From: Nocardioides ganghwensis
GTDB taxonomy: Bacteria > Actinomycetota > Actinomycetes > Propionibacteriales > Nocardioidaceae
Assembly (NCBI RefSeq): GCF_014779655.1
Contig: NZ_JACXYX010000016.1
Coordinates: 1 to 64,000 of the forward strand
Length of the DNA: 64,000 nucleotides
Direction: 5' to 3'
Shown: positions 24,150 through 32,753 of the stretch, piece by piece
How positions within the stretch are numbered: the stretch's first letter is position 1
Layout of the letters: each line of letters starts with the position of its first letter
The notes under the pieces: generated by a model
Databases searched by the model: none
What the model saw: only the letters and a program-made list of their open reading frames with translations
Told to the model about the DNA's origin: nothing
Made by a program: the position numbers and the translations under genes

Positions 24150-24300
24150 ACCACTCATTCCTCAGGGTGTTGCGCGTAATATCTGGATTGCACGACGGGG
24201 GGCGCTGATCGTGGGGATCAGTGGGCCGCTGCGGGGGTGCGGCCCACTGGCAGCACCCGGCGGCGCCGGCACGGGGAGTAGTGGGGAGACGCGTGTGATT
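24150..24300. other. Gene-free region with two hairpins (possible small RNA)
   Basis: The 387 bases between the response regulator and TetR genes hold no supported gene. A locally AT-richer patch (GTTCTTTACACCAAAG near 24123-24138, GTAATATCTGG near 24176) is followed by CTGATC/GATCAG (24205-24221) and GTGGGCCGC/GCGGCCCAC (24221-24247, 9-bp perfect stem, 9-base loop). There is no T tract. A small structured RNA or a long 5' leader is possible; strand is unclear. Confidence 0.3.
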
Positions 24301-24367
24301 CCGCTGGCAGTCTGGGAGGCGCCAGAGCGCGACATGGCGCTCCCGGCACCACGCGCACCGCGCGACG

Positions 24368-24385
24368 GGTTAGCAGGCACTAACC
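24368..24385. promoter_or_regulatory. TetR autoregulatory operator
   Basis: GGTTAGCAGGCACTAACC has perfect 6-bp arms (GGTTAG/CTAACC). It overlaps the -10 TAACCT (24381-24386) that sits seven bases before GTG 24394 of the TetR gene, so bound protein would block its own promoter. The same element stands at the carboxylase promoter. Confidence 0.75.
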
Positions 24386-24393
24386 TCGACGTC

Positions 24394-24945
24394 GTGACCC
24401 CTCGCCGCCAGCAGATCCTGGACATCGCGGCCGAGCTCTTCGCCACCCGCGGGTTCCACGGCGTCTCGGTCGCCGAGCTCGGCTCGGCCTGCGGGATCTC
24501 CGGTCCCGCGCTCTACAAGCACTTCGAGTCCAAGGACGCGATGCTCGCCGAGATGCTGGTGTCCATCAGCGAGACGCTGCTGACCGAGGGCCGTGCGCGC
24601 GTCGCCGGCGCCGCCGGACCCCGCGAGGCCCTCGAGGCGCTCGTCGAGTGGCACATCGAGTTCGCCCTCGAGCACCGCGCCCTGATCGTCGTCCAGGACC
24701 GCGACTGGAGCAACCTCCCCGACGAGGCGCGCGAGCGGGTCCGCGCCCTCCAGCGCGCCTACGTCGACATCTGGGCCACCGAGGTACGCCGCCTCGAGCC
24801 CGGGCTGAGCCCCGAGGCGTCGCGCACCCGGGCCCACGTGCTGTTCGGGCTGCTCAACTCCACGCCGCACAGCGGCCGGCTGCCCGACCCGCAGATGCAC
24901 GACGTGCTGCGCGACATGGCCCACGGCGCGCTCGGTCTCGCCTGA
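24394..24945 (+). CDS. TetR family regulator, probable repressor of leucine catabolism
   Basis: A 183-residue TetR regulator. The N-terminal helix-turn-helix is clear: I-L-D-I-A-A-E-L-F-A-T-R-G-F-H-G-V-S then C-G-I-S-G-P-A-L-Y-K-H-F. The ligand domain is short and ends G-L-L-N-S-T-P-H-S-G-R. The GTG start is set by the leaderless -10 seven bases upstream. A matching operator lies before the methylcrotonyl-CoA carboxylase operon 2.2 kb away. In mycobacteria a TetR protein (BkaR, Rv2506) adjoins and represses the corresponding branched-chain acid operon; I infer an equivalent role here, with an acyl-CoA of leucine breakdown as likely inducer. Confidence 0.85.
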   Translation: MTPRRQQILDIAAELFATRGFHGVSVAELGSACGISGPALYKHFESKDAMLAEMLVSISETLLTEGRARVAGAAGPREALEALVEWHIEFALEHRALIVVQDRDWSNLPDEARERVRALQRAYVDIWATEVRRLEPGLSPEASRTRAHVLFGLLNSTPHSGRLPDPQMHDVLRDMAHGALGLA

Positions 24946-24978
24946 CCCGAGCCCGCAGCCCGCGCTCGTCCCCCCCGA

Positions 24979-24984
24979 TAGGGT
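24979..24984 (+). promoter_or_regulatory. -10 element of ferritin gene, leaderless
   Basis: TAGGGT, six bases, then ATG 24991. Confidence 0.5.
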
Positions 24985-24990
24985 GAGCCC

Positions 24991-25503
24991 ATGCAGCTGA
25001 GCGAGACCCTCGAGAACGCCTTCAACGCCCAGATCACGCTCGAGTTCCAGGCGTCGTTGGTCTACCGCCAGCTCGCCATCGAGCTCGAGATCATGGACCT
25101 CCCCGGGATGGCCGCGTGGCTGCGGCACCAGGCGGACGAGGAGATCGTCCACGCCAACAAGTTCATCGACCACGTCGCCGACCGCGACAACCACCCGCGC
25201 ATCGGCGCGACGTCCGCGCCCAGCCCGACCGTCGGCTCCGTCCTCGACGCCTTCGAGGCCGCGCTGGCCCACGAGGAGAGGGTCTCGGCGTCCATCCGCG
25301 ACCTCTACCGCCTCGCCGAGTCCGAGGGCGACCTCGACTCGCGGCCGCTGCTCAACTGGTTCCTCGAGGAGCAGGTCGAGGAGGAGGCGACGGTCAAGGA
25401 GATCGTCGGCCGCCTCAAGATGATCGACGACGACGGGCCCGGCCTGCTCCGGCTCGACGAGGAGCTCGGCGCCCGCCCGGTCACCACGACCGAGGCCCGC
25501 TGA
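24991..25503 (+). CDS. Ferritin (non-heme)
   Basis: A 170-residue four-helix ferritin that oxidises and stores iron. Ferroxidase-centre residues are in place: Glu in I-T-L-E-F-Q-A-S (helix A), E-E-I-V-H-A (helix B, E-x-x-H), Glu in A-H-E-E-R-V (helix C), and E-E-Q-V-E-E-E-A (helix D). The length matches bacterial FtnA-type ferritins. No heme-binding Met of bacterioferritin is evident. It stands alone; no iron-regulator box is recognised in the short promoter. Confidence 0.92.
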   Translation: MQLSETLENAFNAQITLEFQASLVYRQLAIELEIMDLPGMAAWLRHQADEEIVHANKFIDHVADRDNHPRIGATSAPSPTVGSVLDAFEAALAHEERVSASIRDLYRLAESEGDLDSRPLLNWFLEEQVEEEATVKEIVGRLKMIDDDGPGLLRLDEELGARPVTTTEAR

Positions 25504-25519
25504 AGGCTTGGCCCCCGGA

Positions 25520-26215
25520 TCACCAGGAGTCGAACGGGTCCTCGCGGTGCAGCAGGCGGGCGGCGCGTACGGCGGCGTCCTCGGCCACGACCAGGTCGTC
25601 CAGCGCCTCGCTCGACCCTGAGTCTCCTGCAGACTCACCGGCCAGGGCCGCGGCGGAGGGCTGCGCGAGCCGGTGCAGGTCGCGCAGCACCCGGTCGCGC
25701 GAGAGCCCGCGCAGGTGGGTCAGCACGAACGGGTCGGCCTGGATCAGCCACGCCAGCTGGGTGAGCACCGCCAGCGCATGGGGGCACGGGTCCAGCCAGG
25801 CGTCGCACGTGCACGCCGAGCCCAGCTCGCCGCCGTAGGGCAGGAGCTCGACGCCCGCCTCCTCGATCGCCTCGACGAACGCGTGCGGCAGCTGCCCGGC
25901 GAGCAGCGCCCCGATCCGTCCGGACTCGGCCGCCACCAGCTCGGCGAACGCCGCGGCGTCACCCTCGTCGAGCACCGGGACGGTGACCTCGACGGTGAAG
26001 GCGTCGTCCCCGTCGGTCACCGCCGCCACGGCCCCGCCGTCGGAGACGGTGATGGCGCCCACCGCGCCCGCGCGGGCGAGCGTACGGGCCCGGCGCAGGT
26101 CCTGGACGCTGAAGGCCGCCTCCTCCACCGCCCGGACCACGGCCTTGCTCCACCACGTCCCGGCGCCGCCCCCGCGCCGGGCGGGCAGCCGCGGGTGCGT
26201 CACACCGGCGCTCAT
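25520..26215 (-). CDS. SWIM zinc finger protein, SNF2 partner
   Basis: A 231-residue protein with a SWIM zinc finger: the C-x-C pair (A-C-T-C-D-A-W-L-D-P) followed by C-P-H-A-L-A-V-L, i.e. C-x-C-x(n)-C-x-H, around residues 138-151. SWIM domains bind DNA or protein. The N-terminus has R-G-G-G-A-G-T-W-W-S-K-A. Its ATG 26215 overlaps the stop of the SNF2 helicase gene (ATGA), and the pair is a familiar bacterial combination, so it probably acts as the helicase's accessory subunit. Cellular role unknown. Confidence 0.85.
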   Translation of the reverse strand: MSAGVTHPRLPARRGGGAGTWWSKAVVRAVEEAAFSVQDLRRARTLARAGAVGAITVSDGGAVAAVTDGDDAFTVEVTVPVLDEGDAAAFAELVAAESGRIGALLAGQLPHAFVEAIEEAGVELLPYGGELGSACTCDAWLDPCPHALAVLTQLAWLIQADPFVLTHLRGLSRDRVLRDLHRLAQPSAAALAGESAGDSGSSEALDDLVVAEDAAVRAARLLHREDPFDSW

Positions 26216-28965
26216 CGCCGCAACGCCACGAGGTCGCGCAGCTCGTCGTCGGAGAGCTCGGTCAGCGCGGTCTCGCCGCGGGAGAGGACCGAGTCGGCGA
26301 GGGAGCGCTTGCGGGTGAGCAGCTCGGCGATCTTCTCCTCGATCGTGCCCTGGGTGACGAAGCGGTGGACCTGCACGGGGCGGGTCTGGCCGATCCGGTA
26401 GGCCCGGTCGGTGGCCTGGTCCTCGACGGCGGGGTTCCACCAGCGGTCGAAGTGGATGACGTGGTCGGCGCGCGTCAGGTTGAGCCCGGTGCCGCCGGCC
26501 TTGAGCGACAGCAGGAAGACCGGCACCTCGCCGGCCTGGAAGCGCGCCACCATCGCGTCGCGGCCGCGCACCGGCGTACCGCCGTGCAGGAGCTGGTGGG
26601 GCACGCCGGCGGTCGCGAGGTGGCGCACGAGCAGGTCGGCCATCGCGACGTACTGGGTGAAGACGAGGACCGCACCGTCCTCGGCCATCACGGTGCCGAC
26701 CAGCTCGTCGAGGAGCTCGAGCTTCTCCGAGCGGCCGCGGAGCCTGGGGTTGGGCTGGCGCAGGAAGTGGGCGGGGTGGTTGCAGATCTGCTTCAGCCCG
26801 GTGAGGAGCTTGAGCACGAGGCCGCGACGCGTCTCCTCGTCGGCCTCCTCGATGCGGCGCATCGAGTCGCGCACGAGCGTCTCGTAGAGGACGACCTGCT
26901 CGCGGGTCAGGCCGAGCAGGTGGTCGGTCTCGGTCTTGGGCGGCAGCTCGGGCGCGACGCCGGGGTCGGACTTGCGCCGGCGCAGGAGGAACGGGCCGAT
27001 CAGGTCGGCGAACTGCCGCGCCTTCGTCGGCTCGAGCCCGGACTCGATCGGACCGGCCCAGACCTTGCGGAAGGCGTTGCGGCTGCCGAGCAGGCCCGGG
27101 ATCGCCCAGTCGAGGATCGACCACAGCTCGGTGAGGTCGTTCTCGACGGGGGTGCCGGTGAGGGCGACGCGGGCGGTGCTCGGGATCGTGCGCAGCGCCC
27201 GGGCCGCGGCGGAGCGGGAGTTCTTGACGTGCTGGGCCTCGTCGGCGACCACGAGGTCCCAGGGCACCTCGGCGAGCAGGGCGGCGTCGTTGCGCATCGT
27301 GCCGTAGGTCGTGAGCACGAAGCCCCGCGCCGCGTCCAGGTCGCGCGCACTGCCGTGGTGGCGGCGTACGGGGACTCCCGGCGCGAAGCGTCGGATCTCC
27401 GCCTCCCAGTTGCCGAGCAGCGACGCCGGGCAGACCACCAGCGTCGGTCCGACATCCTTCTCGCTGGTCGCGTGCCCCGCGAGGGACGAGCGGGGCGTGT
27501 CGAGACCTTGACGGTGCAGGTGCAGCGCGATCACGGTGATCGTCTTGCCCAGGCCCATGTCGTCGGCGAGGCAGGCGCCGAGCCCGAGCGAGGTCAGCTC
27601 GGCCAGCCAGGTCAGCCCGCGACGCTGGTAGTCGCGGAGGTCGGCCTGGAGTGCCGGCGGCACCTCGACCAGGTCGCCGGTGGCGGCGTCGCGCACCCGG
27701 TCGCGGACCGTGAGCAGGCTCGCCCCGACGACGGCCTCGTAGGGCGCGTCCTCGATGTCGACGACCCCGGTGAGGGTGGCGGCGAGCGCCTGCACCGGCG
27801 TCACCGTGCGGATGAGCCGCTTGCGTGCCCGCTTGATGACCGCCGAGTCGACCGCCACCCAGTTGTCGCGCAGCTTGATGATCGGGCTGGTGGTGCGGGC
27901 CAGCTCGTCCATCTCGTCGTCGGTGAGCTCCTCGCCGTGCAGCGAGAGCTGCCACTCGAAGCCGAACAACGCCTGCGGGCCGAACAGGCCGTCCTGGAGC
28001 GGCTCCTCGCGGGTGGCGGTCGACCTCCGGTGGCCGAGCTCGACGCGCTGGGTGACCTCGCGGTCGAGGTACTTCGGCCACATGACCGGGTGGCCCGCCT
28101 CGGTCAGTGCGGCCGCGCCGCCGTCGAGCAGGGAGAGGATCTCGTCGGAGTCGAGGACGATCTCGTCGGGCACCCGCAGGTCGAGCAGCCGGTCGAGCAC
28201 CGGCCACGCGTCGGCCGCCGACCGCAGGGCGATCGCCGCGTGGGTGCGGGCCCGCTCGCCGAACCCGTGGGCCGCGTCGGGGCCGGGGTCTCCCCACAGC
28301 TCGGAGGCGTCGGCGACGTGCGCGGCGTTGTCGACGGCGTGGACCTGGTGCACGAGGCGTACGGCGCCGGCGACCAGCTCCTCCTCGTCGGCCTCGATCC
28401 GGAAGGAGATCGACACCAGGTGCGGCCGGTCGTCGCGGCCGCGCGCCCGGATCCGGGCGATGCGCTGCTGGAGCTCGTCGCTGAAGGCGTCCGGGCTGCG
28501 GGTCTCCGGCACGCGGGCCGGGGCGCGGGCCGGGGCGGCCGGCCCCCGGTGTCGGGAGCGGCCCGGGGCGGTGCGCGGCATCGTGTCGACCACCGCGTCG
28601 AGCACCGCCCGCACCGTGCCCTCCGCGGTCGCCTCGTCGAAGCCGTCCCAGGCGCGCGACCGGGCGAGCTCGCCGATGCGGCGCTCGTCGTCGGCGTCGA
28701 GGCCGGCGACCTGCCAGTGCCGGCCCTCGGGATCGGGCGCGAACCGCCCCGAGGCCACGAGCTGGAGGCCGAGGAGGGCGGCGCCGGCCAGCAGGGCGAC
28801 GGACGGATGGGCGTCGGGCTGGTCGCGGACCTTGCCGAGCACCGGCAGGGCACCGCGGATGGGCAGCACGATCGTGCGCCGGTCGTCGGTGAACTCGACC
28901 GAGCCCTCCCGGGGCCGCTCACCCGCCAGCAGCCTGGCGGGACCGGTGACCGGGACGAAGCTCAT
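26212..28965 (-). CDS. SNF2-family DEAD/DEAH-box ATPase
   Basis: A 917-residue Swi2/Snf2 ATPase. The N-terminal 430 residues form a bacterial SNF2-associated region; the motor then shows motif I D-D-M-G-L-G-K-T, motif Ia V-V-C-P-A-S-L-L-G-N-W, motif II D-E-A-Q, motif III A-L-T-G-T-P-V-E-N, motif V S-L-K-A-G-G-T-G-L-N-L-T and motif VI D-R-A-Y-R-I-G-Q. Such enzymes translocate on double-stranded DNA and strip or remodel bound proteins; no separate nuclease domain is visible. It is coupled to the SWIM protein gene. Conserved in many actinobacteria; not part of a recognisable defence locus here. Confidence 0.92.
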   Translation of the reverse strand: MSFVPVTGPARLLAGERPREGSVEFTDDRRTIVLPIRGALPVLGKVRDQPDAHPSVALLAGAALLGLQLVASGRFAPDPEGRHWQVAGLDADDERRIGELARSRAWDGFDEATAEGTVRAVLDAVVDTMPRTAPGRSRHRGPAAPARAPARVPETRSPDAFSDELQQRIARIRARGRDDRPHLVSISFRIEADEEELVAGAVRLVHQVHAVDNAAHVADASELWGDPGPDAAHGFGERARTHAAIALRSAADAWPVLDRLLDLRVPDEIVLDSDEILSLLDGGAAALTEAGHPVMWPKYLDREVTQRVELGHRRSTATREEPLQDGLFGPQALFGFEWQLSLHGEELTDDEMDELARTTSPIIKLRDNWVAVDSAVIKRARKRLIRTVTPVQALAATLTGVVDIEDAPYEAVVGASLLTVRDRVRDAATGDLVEVPPALQADLRDYQRRGLTWLAELTSLGLGACLADDMGLGKTITVIALHLHRQGLDTPRSSLAGHATSEKDVGPTLVVCPASLLGNWEAEIRRFAPGVPVRRHHGSARDLDAARGFVLTTYGTMRNDAALLAEVPWDLVVADEAQHVKNSRSAAARALRTIPSTARVALTGTPVENDLTELWSILDWAIPGLLGSRNAFRKVWAGPIESGLEPTKARQFADLIGPFLLRRRKSDPGVAPELPPKTETDHLLGLTREQVVLYETLVRDSMRRIEEADEETRRGLVLKLLTGLKQICNHPAHFLRQPNPRLRGRSEKLELLDELVGTVMAEDGAVLVFTQYVAMADLLVRHLATAGVPHQLLHGGTPVRGRDAMVARFQAGEVPVFLLSLKAGGTGLNLTRADHVIHFDRWWNPAVEDQATDRAYRIGQTRPVQVHRFVTQGTIEEKIAELLTRKRSLADSVLSRGETALTELSDDELRDLVALRR

Positions 28966-29044
28966 GCAGCAGCACCTCTCTGGTCCGCGGAGCAGCGGAC
29001 GACAGGACGCTAACGCCTCGCACCGACAGGGAGTTCCCTGTTGC

Positions 29045-29050
29045 TAGCGT
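29045..29050 (+). promoter_or_regulatory. -10 element of dipeptidase gene, leaderless
   Basis: TAGCGT, eight bases, then ATG 29059; this favours 29059 over the TTG at 29041. Confidence 0.45.
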
Positions 29051-29058
29051 CGGGACGC

Positions 29059-30243
29059 ATGGACCTCACCGGCCTGCTGGCCGCCCACCCCGTCATCGAC
29101 GGGCACAACGACCTGCTCTGGACCGCGCGCGAGGAGGCGGCGTACGACTTCTCCCGCCTCGACGTCGGCGCCGGCGGCACGCCGACCCACACCGACCTCC
29201 CGCGCATGCGTGCCGGCGGGATGGGGGCCCAGTTCTGGTCGGTCTACGTCCCGACCCGGCTGACGGGCGACGCGGCCGTGAGCGCCACGCTGGAGCAGGT
29301 CGACGCCGCCCGGATGCTGACGAGCCGGTACGCCGACCAGCTGGCGTGGGCGACCACCGCCGACGAGGTCGAGGACGCCTGGGCGACCGACCGGATGGCC
29401 TCGCTGGCGGGGGCCGAGGGCGGACACTCGATCGGCTGCTCGCTGGGCACGCTGCGCCAGCTGCACGAGCTGGGCGTGCGCTACCTCACCCTGACCCACA
29501 ACGCGAACACCCCGTGGGCCGACTCCGCGACCGACGCACCCGTCGCGGGCGGGCTGACGGCCTTCGGCCGCGAGGTCGTGCGGGAGATGAACCGCATCGG
29601 CATGATGGTCGACCTCTCCCACGTCTCCGCCGACACGATGCGCGCGGCCCTCGAGACCACCGAGGCGCCGGTCATCTTCAGCCACAGCTCTGCGCGCGCG
29701 GTCACCGACAGCCCCCGCAACGCTCCCGACGACGTGCTCGAGGCGACGGCGCGCGGCGGCGGCGTGTGCATGGTGACCTTCGTGCCGAAGTTCGTGAACG
29801 CCGCCTGCGCGGAGGCGCACCGCGAGCTGGTCGCGGCCGCGGCGGCGGACGGGATCCCCGAGGCCGACGGCGTACGGTTCGCGGCGTTCGAGCGCGCGTG
29901 GGTACCCGACCACCCGCAGCCCACGGCGACGCTGGCCGACGTGGTGGCGCACGTCGAGCACGTTCGCGAGGTCGCCGGCATCGACCACGTGGGGCTAGGC
30001 GGCGACTACGACGGCGTCGAGACCCTGCCGGCCGGGCTCGAGGACGTCTCGACCTACCCGGCGCTGCTCGCCGCGCTCGCGGAGCGAGGGTGGTCCTCCG
30101 GTGACCTCGCCCGGCTCACCTGCCGCAACACCCTGCGGGTGATGCGGGAGGTGGAGTCGGTGGCGCGCGACCTCCAGGCCGTGCGCGGTCCGTCCCTGGC
30201 CCGGATCGAGGACCTCGACGGCCCGCCCGCGGCCCACCCGTGA
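29059..30243 (+). CDS. Membrane dipeptidase (peptidase family M19)
   Basis: A 394-residue zinc dipeptidase of the renal-dipeptidase family. Metal ligands are the N-terminal V-I-D-G-H-N-D-L-L-W (H-x-D), a Glu in A-E-G-G-H-S-I-G, and the histidines of D-L-S-H-V-S and F-S-H-S-S-A-R-A. The G-L-G-G-D-Y-D-G-V segment near the C-terminus completes the amidohydrolase barrel. It has no signal peptide, so it is cytoplasmic despite the family name. It hydrolyses dipeptides, in some members with D-residues. Stand-alone gene. Confidence 0.92.
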   Translation: MDLTGLLAAHPVIDGHNDLLWTAREEAAYDFSRLDVGAGGTPTHTDLPRMRAGGMGAQFWSVYVPTRLTGDAAVSATLEQVDAARMLTSRYADQLAWATTADEVEDAWATDRMASLAGAEGGHSIGCSLGTLRQLHELGVRYLTLTHNANTPWADSATDAPVAGGLTAFGREVVREMNRIGMMVDLSHVSADTMRAALETTEAPVIFSHSSARAVTDSPRNAPDDVLEATARGGGVCMVTFVPKFVNAACAEAHRELVAAAAADGIPEADGVRFAAFERAWVPDHPQPTATLADVVAHVEHVREVAGIDHVGLGGDYDGVETLPAGLEDVSTYPALLAALAERGWSSGDLARLTCRNTLRVMREVESVARDLQAVRGPSLARIEDLDGPPAAHP

Positions 30244-30266
30244 GGGTGATGCAGACCACCGCGAAA

Positions 30267-30282
30267 ACAATTACGTCGTTGT
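30267..30282. promoter_or_regulatory. Palindromic operator candidate before exporter gene
   Basis: ACAATTACGTCGTTGT reads ACAA-NN-ACGT-NN-TTGT, a 16-bp palindrome with two-base gaps, in an otherwise AT-poor region. A TACCGT -10 element (30296-30301) lies 14 bases downstream and six bases before GTG 30308. A TetR or MarR type regulator outside the window is the natural candidate. Confidence 0.5.
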
Positions 30283-30307
30283 CGTACGCCACCCATACCG
30301 TGGTCCG

Positions 30308-31882
30308 GTGACCGACACCCAGACACCGCCCGGCGGCATCGCGCCGGAGCACTCCGACAAGCTCGACAAGGGCGTCCTGATGGTGGCCGGCGTGGTCGTC
30401 CTCGGCGCCATCATGTCCATCCTCGACATCACCGTCGTCTCCGTCGCGCTCAACACCTTCCAGGAGGAGTTCGACGCCACTGCGGCCGAGGTCGCGTGGA
30501 CCATGACCGGCTACACGCTCGCCCTGGCCAGCGTCATCCCGCTGACGGGCTGGGCCGCCGACCGCTTCGGCACCAAGCGCCTCTACCTCCTCGCGGTCCT
30601 GCTCTTCACCATCGGGTCGGTGCTCTGCGCGGCGGCGACGTCGCTGGAGATGCTCGTGCTCTTCCGCGTCCTCCAGGGCCTCGGAGGCGGCATGCTGATG
30701 CCGCTCGGCATGACCATCCTGACCCGCGCCGCCGGCCCCGAGCGGGTCGGCCGGGTGATGGCCGTGCTCGGCATCCCGATGCTGCTCGGCCCGATCTTCG
30801 GCCCGATCATCGGCGGCGCGCTGATCGAGAGCGCCTCGTGGCACTGGATCTTCCTCATCAACCTGCCGATCGGCATCGCTGCGATCGCCTACGCCTGGAT
30901 CGTCCTGCCCCGGGACCACGTCGAGCCGTCGGAGACCTTCGACTGGCTGGGCATGGTGCTGCTGTCGCCCGGTCTCGCCGCTTTCCTCTACGGCGTGAGC
31001 TCGATCCCCGAGGAGGGCACGGCCCTGGCCGCCCGCGTGCTGGTGCCGATGGTCGTCGGCCTCGCGCTGATCGTCGCGTTCGTGCCGTGGGCCCTGGCCC
31101 GGCGCAACATCCACCCGCTGGTGGAGCTGCGCCTGTTCAAGAACAAGAACATGACGGTCGCGATCATCGCGATGACCCTGTTCGCGATCGCCTTCTTCGG
31201 CGCCTCGCTGCTCTTCCCGCTCTACTTCATCCAGGTCCGTGGCGAGGGCACGCTCTTCACCGGCTGGCTGCTGGCCCCGCAGGGTGTCGGCGCGATGCTC
31301 ACGATGCCGATCGCCGGCATCCTCGCCGACCGGATCGGCCCCGGCAAGATCGTCCTCACCGGCATCACGGTGATCACGGTCGGCATGGCGATGTTCACCC
31401 AGATCGGTGCGGACACGTCCTACACCTACATCCTCGGCGCCCTGTTCATCATGGGCCTCGGCATGGGCGCGACGATGATGCCGATCATGACGGCCGCGCT
31501 CGCCACGCTGACCGCGCACAACGTGGCCCGCGGCTCCACGCTGCTCAACATCACGCAGCAGGTGGCCGCCTCGATCGGCACGGCGCTGTTCTCGGTGATC
31601 CTCACCAACGAGCTGAAGGACTCACGCTTCGTCGCGGCAGGCACGGCGCTGGCCGAGGCGGGCGACGACCAGACCCAGGTGGCCGCGATCCTCGACCGCT
31701 TCGGCATCTCCCCCGATCAGCTCGGCAACCTCGAGCAGCTGGTCACCAGCGACATGGCCGACGCGTTCGCGACGGTCTTCATCGTCGCGACCGTCCTGGT
31801 CGCGTGCTGCCTGGTCCCGGCGGCGTTCCTCCCGCGCAGGAAGGTCGCCCCGGTCGACCCGACGGCGATGGTGGGTCACTGA
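30308..31882 (+). CDS. MFS transporter, DHA2 (EmrB/QacA) family
   Basis: A 524-residue drug:proton antiporter with 14 predicted helices. Family landmarks: motif D1-like L-D-I-T-V-V-S-V-A-L at helix 1, G-W-A-A-D-R-F-G-T-K-R (motif A), and motif C G-I-P-M-L-L-G-P-I-F-G-P. The closest pattern is the EmrB/QacA subgroup (G-A-I-M-S-I-L-D). The GTG at 30308 is supported by TACCGT six bases upstream (leaderless). Substrate unknown. It converges with the type VII secretion cassette with only 16 bases between stops. Confidence 0.9.
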   Translation: MTDTQTPPGGIAPEHSDKLDKGVLMVAGVVVLGAIMSILDITVVSVALNTFQEEFDATAAEVAWTMTGYTLALASVIPLTGWAADRFGTKRLYLLAVLLFTIGSVLCAAATSLEMLVLFRVLQGLGGGMLMPLGMTILTRAAGPERVGRVMAVLGIPMLLGPIFGPIIGGALIESASWHWIFLINLPIGIAAIAYAWIVLPRDHVEPSETFDWLGMVLLSPGLAAFLYGVSSIPEEGTALAARVLVPMVVGLALIVAFVPWALARRNIHPLVELRLFKNKNMTVAIIAMTLFAIAFFGASLLFPLYFIQVRGEGTLFTGWLLAPQGVGAMLTMPIAGILADRIGPGKIVLTGITVITVGMAMFTQIGADTSYTYILGALFIMGLGMGATMMPIMTAALATLTAHNVARGSTLLNITQQVAASIGTALFSVILTNELKDSRFVAAGTALAEAGDDQTQVAAILDRFGISPDQLGNLEQLVTSDMADAFATVFIVATVLVACCLVPAAFLPRRKVAPVDPTAMVGH

Positions 31883-31898
31883 CCCTCACCCACATCGA

Positions 31899-32753
31899 CT
31901 AGGGGTTGTCGGCGCCCGTGGTGCCCTTGCCAAGCGCGACCACGATGTCGGTCGGCATGTTGGTGCCCTCGCGGAAGACCGTCGCCAGGCCCCGCGTGGT
32001 GGACTCGAGGGCGGGCGAGATGTCCTTGAGCAGGGCGGCCATCTTGTCGAGCGACTCCGCGAGCGCCGTCATGAACCTCCGGCACCGCTCCAGCACCGAG
32101 CGCGCCTTGTTGATCAGCGACGTCAGCGCTGCCGGTGCGGCGATGCCCAGGGTCAGCGCCGACTGGGCGACGGCACCGATCGCCTCGCCGACGAGGTCGG
32201 AGAACAGGCCCTGGATGAAGTCGCGTACGCCGGCCAGCAGGCCGCCCGCGACCTCGATGCCGGCGGAGACGCCGTAGGCCACCTGGGACAGGGCCTCGAA
32301 GACGTGGACCATCCCCCCGGCGGCGGCGCGGTAGGCGTCCATGCTGAGGCCGGTGAAGCCGCCGGTGTCGGCGTCGACGAGGTTGCGGTACTGGGGGCCG
32401 ATGCCGCCCATGTGGTCGCCGATGTTGCTCCAGGTCTGCACGCCGGCCTTGATCACGCCGGGGTCGCCGAGCAGCTCGTCGAGCCAGTCCTGCAGCGGGC
32501 CGCAGTGCTCCATGATCCAGTTGATGACCATCGAGCAGGCGGTGCCGAGCGGGTTGAGGATCATGCCGACCACGTCGAGCGCCGCGCTGACGCCGTTGAT
32601 CGTGCCTTCGATCCAGTCGCCTCGGGAGAACGCCGAGGCCGAGTCGGCCGCCCCGTCGATCATCTTGAGGCCGTTGGTGCCGTTGGCGAAGGAGTCGAAG
32701 TTGGTGAGGACACCCCGGTCGGTGTTGCCGGGGTCGGCGACGAGCGCGCTCAT
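31899..32753 (-). CDS. Type VII secretion-associated long helical protein
   Basis: A 284-residue, largely helical, alanine/glycine-rich protein with no signal peptide. W-S-N-I-G-D-H-M-G-G-I-G near residue 110 gives a W-x-G-like turn, and two hydrophobic stretches (V-S-A-A-L-D-V-V-G-M-I-L and L-T-L-G-I-A-A-P-A-A-L) could span or insert into membrane. Its ATG overlaps the stop of the EspC-like gene (ATGA). By position it is the fourth gene of a YbaB/EspC-type cassette and resembles the N-terminal part of T7SS effectors, but I see no C-terminal toxin domain. The function is unknown. Confidence 0.6.
   Translation of the reverse strand: MSALVADPGNTDRGVLTNFDSFANGTNGLKMIDGAADSASAFSRGDWIEGTINGVSAALDVVGMILNPLGTACSMVINWIMEHCGPLQDWLDELLGDPGVIKAGVQTWSNIGDHMGGIGPQYRNLVDADTGGFTGLSMDAYRAAAGGMVHVFEALSQVAYGVSAGIEVAGGLLAGVRDFIQGLFSDLVGEAIGAVAQSALTLGIAAPAALTSLINKARSVLERCRRFMTALAESLDKMAALLKDISPALESTTRGLATVFREGTNMPTDIVVALGKGTTGADNP

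Noticed and set aside
26212..28965. SNF2/SWIM pair as part of a defence island
   Set aside because: Neighbours are ferritin and a dipeptidase; no methylase, nuclease or other defence gene is near, and the pair is common in actinobacterial cores.
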